A stretch of DNA of 64,000 nt from assembly GCA_003290165.1 (NCBI GenBank), contig QNQO01010679.1, positions 1-64,000 on the forward strand, written 5' to 3'. Source of the DNA: Berberis thunbergii (Eukaryota; Streptophyta; Magnoliopsida; Ranunculales; Berberidaceae). Every line of letters begins with the position of its first letter. Position 1 is the first letter of the stretch. Positions 1 to 9,806 of this stretch are shown here, one piece after another. Both the position numbers and the translations under genes were made by a program. Below the pieces are notes generated by a model. That model was not told the origin of the DNA. It was given only the letters and a program-made list of their open reading frames with translations, and searched no databases.

Positions 1-34
1 AAATAGAAATGAGTACCTATTCTGGGATTGGTTT
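1..34. other. Left flank of LINE insertion, duplicated locus copy 1
   Basis: These bases match 48746-48779 almost exactly. In that second copy the sequence runs straight on into the stretch that here resumes at 7355. This is the broken end of the duplicated XTH locus, separated from the rest by a LINE. Confidence 0.8.
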
Positions 35-367
35 TTTTTTTCTTTTTTTTTATTAGAACCTCCAGTGGGGAGGGGCAGCTATGGGATGCCAGACCTTAAT
101 TACTTGGAAAAAATTCTAATATAAAACATCGGGGGTACATGACGACTTTACCCGAGAAGGAAATAACCAATTGGACAAACATCATAAGACTATAAAAATA
201 AAATAAAAAAAACCGTCCACAACTCACTAGCCTAGGCCAACATCCCCCAAAGTGACATAACCACTTGAGATTGTTCTATTTTCAACTTGGCCAAATCCAC
301 AACATGCCATGTGCAAATTGGAATAGCTAAAAAACTTCAACACTTTCAACTAAAAAGAGCTTGAAAC

Positions 368-485
368 TTGCATCTTGTTAAACCATTGCAAAACCAAATT
401 GCATCTTGTTAAAACCAAATTGCAAAACCAAATTGTATCTTGTTAAAACCTTGCAAAACCAACATGCAAAACCAAATTGCATCAA
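368..485. repeat. Tandem minisatellite in LINE 3' UTR
   Basis: Imperfect tandem copies of a unit of about 20-30 bases built from 'aaaaccaaattgcatcttgtt', with truncated variants. It lies in the 3' UTR of the minus-strand LINE. Confidence 0.7.
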
Positions 486-834
486 TGATCAGCACAAGCA
501 TCCAGCAGCAACACAATAAGGCAGCACAAGCATTCAGCATCAACACAAGTAGGCAAAACAAGCAGGCAGCTCAGTCCGCAACAGCACCCAACCAACAGGC
601 CACTGCAACGCATCCACTCAGCACCGCAGCCTCCATCACGCCCTACCTTACCCGCAGTCCTAACCACAACACAATCCGCATCAGCAAAAACCGCAGCAGC
701 CAGCCCCCAGACCGCCCATTCCATACACGCAGCAACCTCGCCTTGCCCTGAAAAATAGGGTATACTCTATTTTACAGCAGAGTATCCTTCCAACTCTCGA
801 TTCCAGCGCCAATCAATGCCCATTCTTGCGGCGT

Positions 835-3800
835 CTACTCTTCCCCGTGACGTATGTATGTCGTATGCCAACGGTTCAACACTGATAATCCTGTCACTCT
901 CCTAGGAAGATCATTCGCCGTGAAAGAGACAGACCTATGATCTCGTTGAGCTCTATCTGCTAAAGCGTCCGCCACCGCGTTGGCTTCTCTATAAATATGG
1001 GAACAAACTAAAGTCATTTGTGCCGCCAGAAATTTGATTTCTTTCAAAATATTCTCTAAATGCCACGGTATCTTGAAATTACCCTTAAACCATCGACAAA
1101 CAATTGCCGAATCCGTCTGAACAACCACCTGTTTAAAGTCCAATGAGAGACAAAGGCGGAGGCCTTCAGCAAGAGCCAAAATTTCCGCTTTATTATTTGA
1201 GCCTGTACCAAAAAATATTTGCTTTCCCCCAACACAAAAGCCCCTAGAGTCTCTAATGACCACACCGCCCGCAGCCATGTTCTTACGAGAGGACCCATCC
1301 ACATTGAGAGCAACAAAATCTGAGGGAGGGGGATGCCAGAACACAACTCTACTTAGCTTTCTCAAAACTGGAGTTGCTTGTATCCCCAAAGCCCTTAATG
1401 AAGCCTTATGCCAGCTGACTTGCTTAGGAGTTATAAAATTATTTGCTAAGTATAGATTGCGCCGAATATTCAAAATCACAAAAGCAGGATTAGGGGCAGC
1501 ATTGTCATAAATACATTTGCACCGTTGTTTCCATATTTCCCATAAAATGAACATGGGAGTGAGAAAGAATAACACACCTGTTTGTGTTCTCATTTTGGCT
1601 CGCCTGAACCAAATGAGAAGGGTCGTGGATATTTCCGCCGGCTTTCTGATATGCACATCAAAATCAACTCAAAATGGCGCCAAACCTGCATCGCCAGTTC
1701 ACCATCCAAAAATAAATGATTCAGAGATTCTTTCTGTGGCATGTTGCAACATCTACATTTAGAAGCCAGACTAATACCACATCTGTATAGCTCTCCATCC
1801 ACTGGTACCCCTCTACGGAGTAATTTTCACACCAAAACTGAAATTCTAGAAGAAGAATATCATTCCAAATCATTCGATAGAGGTCATTGACCATCCTTTT
1901 CGGCGTAGTATTTCATAGGCCGACTGAAGGGAAAAATCCCATTTTGGTTCGAAACCCAAATACATTCATCTTTTCCATCTTCCTCGCCATATAATCTATC
2001 AGCAAAACTTCTCCTTGCTATATGTCTGATCTCCGGGATAACCAATTCAAAATTGGAAGAAATCACCTCATTTACCGAAGGCCATACACCTAGATCAACC
2101 AAATCTGTCGATCTTCTGAAGGATACTACCGTATTCCAATTTTCCTCAAAAAAACTGATATTTCCCTGACCAACTCGCCAAAGTGAATTACGCAGAATAA
2201 GGGATTTACCAAGCATGATTTCTTTGAAAAAAGGTGAGGACCCAGTTTTCACCAATTGGCCATTCAAGGCCACCCCATTCATCCAGTATTTGCTTCTCAT
2301 GAAAGTAGCCCAAAGAGTCCGAAGTAAGTAGTCTCCAAAGTGCCTTGAGGCGAAAAGCCCTCATCACCACCAACAAATCTCTCACTCCCAAACCTTCTTC
2401 ATTCTGTGAGAAACAAATATTAGACCATGATACCCATTTTTTCTTCAGTTTTCCTTCACAATCCCCCAGAAGATATCTGCCAACAAACTATTAATCCGGG
2501 ATAAAACTTTCATAGGAACACACATAGTACTGAGAATAAAATGGAATAGAGCTCAGAACATGTTTAATCAGTATTAAACGACCTCCTGGGGATAACAATT
2601 TCGCCTTCCATCCCTGAATCCGCGATTGAATTTTTGCAATCAAATCTTCAAAATATGAAATTTTAACTCTTCCTTGAAAAATTGGCCCTCCCAAATATTT
2701 CAAAGGAGCAGCTCTAAACTGGAATCCTGTATAGGTTTTGAAACCTACAATTTTCTCTGCAGCCGCCTTGTCATCCAGAATAAAAGAGCTCTTGCTTGCA
2801 TTAATTTCTGTCCCGAAGACTGACAATAACGGCTCAAAAACACCATGCATCCAAGAATAGAAGACTTTCTACCATTTAAGAAAATGAGAGTATCATCTGC
2901 ATATAAAGGTGTGAGATCGGACTACATGCCCTGGGAGTATAAAAACATCCAATTTTACCACTATCAAAAGCCACTCTTAGACCCCTACTCAGCACTTCAG
3001 AGTCAATAATAAATAAGAATGGAGACAGAGGATCGCCTTGCCTTAAACCCCTGGAAGATCGAAAAAACCCTTTGTATGCTCCTTGAAGCAATACTTGAAA
3101 AACCACAAGAAATACAGTTGGAAATGAGATGACAAAATCTACCATTAAAACCAAATTTTGTAAGCACTGCCAACAAGAAGTTCCATTCCATTCTGTCATA
3201 GGCTTTCTCCATGTCGATTTTCAAAACCACATTACCGCCGAAGACCTTCCGGTTAATATCCCTAATCAATTCCTGTGCAAGGCCAATATTCTCACCAATA
3301 AACCTTCCTTTAACAAAAGCCCCCTGCTCCGGAGAGATAAGAATCGGTAAAATATCTGCCAGTCTAGTACAAGAATTTTACTGAAAACTTTATAGATCAC
3401 ATTGCATAAACTGATTGGGCGAAATTCAGAAAAGGAATTTGGATTCTCAGTTTTAGGAATTAAGGCCAAGAAATTCGCCGAGAAAGAAGCCGGCATCGCC
3501 TCTCCTTCAAAAATTGAATAGCAGCCTCCCAAATGTCCTTACTCAGAAACTCCCAGCAGGTCTGAAAAAATCCTGCAGTAAACCATCAGGACCCGGAGCA
3601 CTATTTTTGGGAATGGCAAAAACAGTCCTGTTTCACTTCCTCCAACGAAGGACGTTTAACCAAAATGTCACAATGGCTGGAGCTCACCAGTTTCGGAATA
3701 CAATTCAACAAATCTGCATCCATCGTACCTGAACCTTGGGAAGACAACAAGCTGGCAAAGAATTTCGTGGCATTATTAAAGATCTCACTAGGATCCGAAA

Positions 3801-5004
3801 TAATCCTACCGCAAGGTAAAATAATCTAGTTTATAGCTCTCCTTTTTTGTTTAGACTTGGTGAAAGCAAAAAAATACTTGGTGCAGGCATCTCCCTCCTT
3901 AAACTCTTTTTCACCTGATTTTTGAATCCAATAGAGCTCCTCCTATTTGAGAGCTAATCTATACTCAGCTTGACAGCGATTTAAATTGCAGCAGGCATTA
4001 GTGTTCCAGTTGGCATCAACATTTAGACCATTATTAGTTCCATTAGCAAATCGGCTAATAAAATAGTTTCCCATTGTTGCATTTCGTCCTCCAGAGCGCA
4101 TATCCTGCTGAAGACATTCCCAAATACCAGCCGGTTCCATTGTATAAGAGCTCGACGAGTCAATTTAAGTTTGGCATCCACTCGATCTATAGGCCTGGAG
4201 AAAGCCATATCAGACAGCCAGATTTCCTTAACCAGATCAAGAAACTCCGGATGTGTAGTCCACATGTCGAAGAATCTAAAAGGTGTAGAACCAATCCTTG
4301 ATTGAGATGGCATGGATGCCAGAAGAAGAGAATGATCAGAGAATGTGCGGCTGAGGTGTACAACTTTAGGATTAGTCAATCCTGTCAACCAAGCCGAATT
4401 GACAAAAATCCGGTCAAGTCTAGCCCATATGCGCTCGCTTCCTCGCCTATTATTACACCAGGTGAGATGAGGACCCGAATAGCCACAATCAATTAAGCCA
4501 CATGTTACAGTACAATCGGAGAATTGAGCCATGCTTGCCAAGGATGGTGCAACTCCCCCTACTTTTTCCCCCGAATGCAGATAAGTATTGAAGTCCCCAC
4601 CAACCATCCAAGGCGAATCATGATGAGCCACAAAATCAACCATATTTTCCCATAATTCCTTTCTATCATCTATAGAGCATTTAGCATAAACAAAAGAAAT
4701 TAAAAAAAACTCTTGAAGAGGTATCCGTTACCTGGCAGTGAATAATCTGGTCTGACATGTCCACCATCGAGAAACAAGAGACGTATCCCACATAATCCAA
4801 ATCTTGCCACCAACACAGTCATTAGAAGCAAAACCGCCAAGTTTTATTTTGTTGCCAATCTCCATAGATCTGCTAGCATCAATCATAGGCTCCCGCAATC
4901 ATTAGAATTCTGACATTGTGTTCCACAACCATCTTTTGTAATCTCCTTCTCGTGGCCCTATTACCAACGCCACGGGCATTCGAAAACATAAAGTTTTTAA
5001 TCAT
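835..5004 (-). pseudogene. LINE ORF2 (endonuclease-RT-RNase H), degenerate
   Basis: In translation order, an AP-endonuclease-like domain starts at 5004 (NFMFSNARGVGN). Endonuclease pieces with GGDFNTYLHSGEK and FSDHS follow near 4643-4023. The reverse transcriptase lies at about 3530-2490, with [22 protein letters not shown] and, after a frameshift, the LYADDT codons near 2895. The zf-RVT-like region is near 1800-1650. The C-terminal RNase H (1656-835) is the best preserved part: NVDGSS, KAEILALAEGL, QTDSAIV and ADALADRAQ supply the usual D-E-D-D residues. It ends naturally with IRHGEE and a stop at 835. At least six frame breaks mean no functional protein. Confidence 0.9.
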
Positions 5005-7200
5005 CTTAAACGCGAGAGGAAAATAACCCTTCTTAGTCTTACGACGAGTGCCCGGAGGAACCGCATATTTAACGTTTTTCTTACGCTCCGCATCTGAATT
5101 AGCCCCCAATTCTAAGTCCTTGATAGCTTGAGTGCCCGGCCCAATATTCGAATCCGACTCCGCCTCATCACTGTCTGTGGCGCTTTCAAGTGTATTAACA
5201 TTCAATTTTTTTCTTTTTCCGCAAAGATTGGTCCGCCTTCAACAATTTTTGCATGTCTGATGTCAAAACCCGTGCCTCCTGTTTGTGACCCTGTTCTAAT
5301 CTCCCAGTGACTTCCGTTGGTGGTCGCATCGTATGAAACTCCGACAAGTACTCTGGGACTGCCTGCTGCTCTGTTTCAGCAAATAATTCCTGGATGTCAG
5401 CACCTATTTCCTGTAAATCAACCCTTTCGAACTGTAAATCATCAGCCGATGACGGCTTTTATGAGAGCCCGGACGAAGAACAAGAGTATTGAAGCCTGGA
5501 GACGCTGGAACCCCCACTGCTGGAACCCCACCACTACCGGAACACCACTGTTTGAGCCACCCCTACTGAAATCACCGCTGCTGAAGCTGCGACAGACGCT
5601 ATGGCAGACTCTGTGACAGACGCTGGAACCACCCCTGCAGGCGCAGGAGCCACCCCTGCAGGCGCAGGAGCCACCTCTGCAGGCGCTGGAGCCACCTCTC
5701 CAGGCGCGGAACAGAGCCCTGGCAGAGTCACGTAAGCACCTGAATTGTTGCTATGCACTGGCTGAGTCAAGACACTCTGTTCTCGGCTGAGACAGGTATC
5801 CTCTGAGGCGATTACATGCGAACCTGATTCGAGCAGAGACGAACCTGACATGGGCATCACCAAGTTCCCCGGGCTGTTCTTCCAGGGAGAAAGCCGTATT
5901 TTGCATCCCAGATACAAACTGTCCATCCTGAAGGTCAGTAGATAACTTGTCGTCGCATTGTGCGACGCCGCAGCATGGAGCGAATGTTGCTCTTTGAGTC
6001 CAGATTGACTACATCGTCGGATGAAGTCGGCTTATGTTGGTGGCCAAGAACATTTTCAATCTCTGAATTTGTATACCCTGCCTCTAGTAGACACTCTGCC
6101 GGAGATTCTGGCTTGACCCCGAATGAATGTAGTGCCGATGGAGTGCCCTCCTCTTCCTCAATATTTTCCATTAATGCCTCAAATGTGTTGGACAAAACCA
6201 CCTTTACTGGATCCATATTCACTTGCTTTCTTTCCACGACGCTCTCCAGAATCTCCTCTCCTTGTTATTCTTTGTTCCACTCACACCCACTTCCGAGTTT
6301 ACAATTTTTTGTGGTCTGATCACTGGAACATAATGCTGCTTGGTATTGTTATTATCTGTCTTTGGTTTGAACACCTTCTCAGTCTTACCTACTTCCGAAA
6401 TGCGTCCACCGCTCTTAGTCCTGAGCTTCTTTCGACAAACATTTTCCTAATGCCCTATCAAAGAGCAATAATCACAATATTTGAAACCTGGATATTCTAT
6501 CTTCTGCCAGAAGCCTCTATTATTAGACCTATCAATCCAAACTCTGTTTGGTAATTTATCCGCCAAAGTCATCTCCACACACACTCGGGCAAAACCCGGA
6601 CGCGATAAACATCTAGTATGGTCGTCCATTCTCAAATAATCACCAAAAGAATTGACAATTGCTTTTAAAATAGGGGGATGAAAAATGTAGAGGTAGGTTA
6701 GGCAACTCTACCCATAGTGGCACTGAGATTGGGTCCTCCTTCAGGCTGAATCCATCATGCCAACGGAAAGCTTTAAAGCGAACACCACGAATCAAGAATG
6801 AATCCCGAGACAACACTTTTTTGGCTTCCTCCGCCGATTGAAGACGAACTAACACATGCCATTGATTGAGTAATCCAAGCGAAAAATCTCCCAAAATTCC
6901 CCAAGTTCTGTGAATCGAATCTCGAATGTCTTCCAATGTGTGGCGGTAACTAGAGAATTTTAATACGATCACATGTTTTTTCATAAACTCCTCCCCACGG
7001 ACTTCATCTGTTGCCATAATGCCAATTGCTGGAGATCCCTCTTTACGAAATTTAGTGCCTTCGACCGGAGTCTCCACAACGTCGTTAACCAAATTTTGCC
7101 CAATATTTGTGCAAAAGATGGTTTGACCGCTCCTTCCACATGTCCCCCATTACCGGATCTCCCAGCATGTGGGAGGTGTGGCGGCAGGAGGCGCCAACAT
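5005..7200 (-). pseudogene. LINE ORF1 (DUF4283-like plus CCHC knuckle), degenerate
   Basis: The likely start is the ATG at 7200 (MLAPPAA...). The DUF4283-like domain runs 7092-6690 (HVIVLKFSSYR, WGILGDFSLGLLNQ, FKAFRWHDGF, PLWVELPNLPLH). A frame break follows, then RVWIDRSNNRGFWQKIEYPGFKYC and the first half of the zinc knuckle at about 6480, cut by a stop after IGH. The C-terminal part (6237-5535 and 5205-5010) is acidic and low complexity and holds an Ala/Pro tandem repeat. A basic tail (RRKTKKG) reads directly into the ORF2 start. LINE ORF1 proteins of this type bind the element RNA. Confidence 0.85.
5630..5705 (-). repeat. 24-bp tandem repeat in LINE ORF1
   Basis: Three to four copies of a 24-bp unit (gcaggcgcaggagccacccc on the plus strand) encode an Ala/Pro/Val repeat on the minus strand. 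The related ORF1-only LINE has a different Pro-rich repeat at the equivalent place (11700-11930), so this ORF1 segment appears to vary by repeat expansion. Confidence 0.75.
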
Positions 7201-7644
7201 CACATCCAGTTCGGTGCCAGTGTAAATCTTCGAAAACAGGATCAGCAGAGTTGTAACAGTGTGTTACGAACCGTCAGTGCACAAACCTGTCTCAGTACCG
7301 TATCGGTGTCTGAGGAAGAGTCACTGCAACCGAAACTCGAGCACCCGTTTCTGTACCCCACAGAAAATGTTGCTCAAATGGCAGCTATAACTCTGTATGG
7401 TGGTGGAACAAAATATGTATCACCCATCAATTTTAAGCAGCTGATGGAAACATAAGTAAGAAGGTTGTCTTCCGAACTACATTACCATTAATTGTATCTA
7501 AGTAATTCTGAAAAATATTATCGATCTCTGTATCCTAGCCACTGAGGAATAAATATGGGCTGAACTGTCTATTATAGCTTTAAAAACACTATAACTATTT
7601 CCATGGAATGATGAATGCTGCTCTCATCGTTGTTATATTATGTA

Positions 7645-7760
7645 TCAATTGGATTCAACAAACCATGAGAGGATGAATTGGGCACAAAAGAATTACATGA
7701 TCTACAATTAGTGCACAGACCCAAGCGATGTCCTCAAGGCTTTCCTCCAGAGTGTGCAAA
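7645..7760 (+). pseudogene. XTH C-terminal fragment, degenerate
   Basis: Plus-strand codons give [16 protein letters not shown], a stop, then CTDPK and, after a frame change, QGFPPEC. This is the conserved XTH C-terminus, with two of its cysteines. The fragment lies inverted relative to the larger XTH pseudogene at 9567-13140 and has a duplicate at 49085-49200 with the same internal stop. The stop therefore predates the locus duplication. Confidence 0.8.
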
Positions 7761-8165
7761 ACACCCATTAATGTGTTTAGCAGATTCAAGATCATTGAAC
7801 CAAATTTTGCTACATCAGCAGTTATTTTTCTTTTGAAAACTCCCGACCTGTAAGACTGATTAGATGAAAATAAACTAGTAGTTTCATTGGCAAAACTCGC
7901 TATATTTTAGTAAGAAACAAGTTGCTTGGTTGTTTTGTTTTTTAATCTTATATACGCTGTTTGATTAAAATATAATCCTAGTAAAGGATCTACTGATATT
8001 TATTTTCTATTTCCATGATTCGCTTACACTTACAAGTTACAAGTACATCATCACTCCAAAAAAGATAGATTTCTCACATAAAAGTTAAAAGGCTTGCAGT
8101 TTACAATCCTGTGTTATCTTTGTTTAGTGTAAGTTGATTCTATGCCTTTATCCTGTTTTTTTTAT

Positions 8166-8355
8166 CAGAAATTCTAAATGTCGAGGGAAAGAGCGAGGAA
8201 ACTAGCGAGGAAAAAGAGGTGGCGGGGGGTGAACCGTTCACCCCCCTCGAGATGTTTTTTGCGCGCGCATCTCGAGGGGGGTGAGCGGTTCACCCCCGCC
8301 ACCTCCTTTTCCTCGCTGGTTTCCTCGCCCTTTCCCTCGACACATAGAATCGCTC
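8166..8355. mobile_element. Foldback MITE, MULE-type (9-bp TSD)
   Basis: A 190-bp insertion absent from the otherwise matching copy at 50107-50117. The 9-bp duplication TTTTTTTAT flanks it at 8157-8165 and 8356-8364. Almost the whole element is inverted repeat: arms at 8166-8254 and 8268-8355 surround a 13-base loop (8255-8267). Outer ends are CAGAAATTCTA and the complement GAGCGATTCTA. A 9-bp TSD with long inverted repeats fits the Mutator-like superfamily. It has no coding capacity. A short ORF spanning it is just the palindrome. Confidence 0.85.
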
Positions 8356-9055
8356 TTTTTTTATATTGACTGAGTGCATAAGTTGGGTTAAAATATCATG
8401 GTAAAATCATCCACTTGCTCAGGAATAATTACCTAGAGATGTAATCCTTTGGACTATTTTTACGACTAAAGTCTGCAAATTACTGGCGTAGTTCTTATAA
8501 TTGCCAACTTTTGTTTCAGCTTGTAAATCTCTTAGTCTCAATATCTTGAAAATAATAACTTAGATTAATTTTGCATTGGGCATGCTTTGTCGTGTTATAA
8601 ATTTGAAGGATTTTCTTTAGTAAAATATGATTTACAAGGCTTATTATTAGTAACAATCTTATGCCAAATTACTGGCCTAGTTCTTATAGATTTATAGCTC
8701 AGAAGTTTCAGTAGAGGTCCAAGGAGATTGGGTATGACGATTTTGTGTAAGGCAGCCCCAACTAGGATGGTCGATTGATCTCCCTTCATTTCTGGCATGA
8801 ATTCTAGAGCTCCTGTGAAAGGGTAAAGAAAACCCTTTGGTTCCTTGCCTTGGACTCAGTTGATCAAGAGGTTGCACATAACGTTATTTGTTAGATTCTC
8901 TCATACTTAACACACAACGTTTTGTGCTTGGACCCTTGTGGCTGCTGCTGGAATAGACAATCTCAAAGATGCTTGGAGATGAGTTAGCTACATGTAGAGC
9001 TAAACTTCTACTTAATCTTACAATTACGATAGTAAGCCAAGCTTCTACTTGATGA

Positions 9056-9362
9056 CACTACACCAAATTGGCACTTTTGTAACATCTCTCAAAACAGTAT
9101 CATTTTTTAGATGTTACAATTCACCAAACAATTTCAAATCAAAACTAAATTAGTCAAAAAATGAAAAACAGTAACACAAAAAAAATGATACAATAAGTTG
9201 GATCACCATGAATAGTATCACTTTTATAATGATACTCTTCATGATGATACTATTATTGTATCATTTTATTTGTGAAAATGTGTAAAGTTGTTAGGTGAAT
9301 TGTTACACTTTAAAATGATACTGTTTTAGAGGGTGTTACAAAAATGCCAATATGGTGTAGTG
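9056..9362. mobile_element. CACTA-type MITE (3-bp TSD TGA)
   Basis: A 307-bp insertion with inverted termini CACTACACCAAATTGGCA and CACTACACCATATTGGCA (complement of the right end), flanked by TGA at 9053-9055 and 9363-9365. The empty site is at about 50438-50442. Subterminal inverted repeats (aacagtatcatttt / aaaatgatactgtt) extend inward for over 100 bases, so the element folds back. It is non-coding and would need transposase in trans. It shares the terminal CACTACACCA with the 15.9-kb element at 25028. Confidence 0.9.
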
Positions 9363-9806
9363 TGAATATAATCTTGAAGACAATATAATCAACTTAATGT
9401 TGTAGAGAGAGTGGAAGAATTTCGTAATACATTGTTTTAAAAGAGAAAATTACGAAAGAGACCATATATTCACATTACCACTCAAAGCTCAAAATTTTAT
9501 TGGTTGTCAAAATAAAAGAATAAAAGAATTTTTGGTATGTCCATGGTGTTCTTCTCTGAAGACAGATTATGAATTGGTGGTGGCACATTCTGGCGGGAAA
9601 CCCTGAGGAAATCGCTTGGCATCGGTGCAGTAGTTGTAGATCATGTAATTCTTCTGTGCCCAATTCATCCTCTCTTGGCTTGTTGAATCCAGTTCTTCAG
9701 TCATCCATGAATCATTCACACTATTGGTTGTTGTGCTTGGAACTTTTTCACTGAAGTTTCTATATGAAGCAGTGAATGGAGCAGAGTTCCAATCAGTCTT
9801 AACAAG

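Larger units (their letters stand above)
35..7354 (-). mobile_element. L1-type LINE retrotransposon, decayed
   Basis: This is an L1 LINE on the minus strand. Its A-rich tail appears as the T-rich run at about 35-52, and the adjacent 3' end is the reverse complement of the 3' end of the plus-strand copy ending at 39892. Reading right to left it holds ORF1 (about 7200-5005), ORF2 (5004-835) and a 3' UTR. The right border is fixed by the empty site at 48779-48781, where the locus is uninterrupted. No convincing target-site duplication is visible. Both ORFs carry multiple stops and frameshifts. Its 5' end is slightly shorter than that of the copy at 32447. Confidence 0.9.

Noticed and set aside
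440..751. Open frame of 103 codons, Gln/Ala/Ser-rich
   Set aside because: Antisense to the LINE 3' UTR and made from CAG-rich low-complexity DNA. No domain and no homologous frame in the other L1.
5534..5926. Separate Ala/Pro-rich gene on the minus strand
   Set aside because: It is the repeat-containing C-terminal part of the LINE ORF1, in register with flanking ORF1 pieces.
8178..8369. 63-codon ORF across the hairpin
   Set aside because: The frame is simply the palindromic arms of the MITE.
8470..8890. Possible transposon in copy 1 absent from copy 2
   Set aside because: Flanked by short direct repeats (aaattactggc...ttcttat) but without TIRs or a clean TSD. Fits deletion or rearrangement in copy 2 better.
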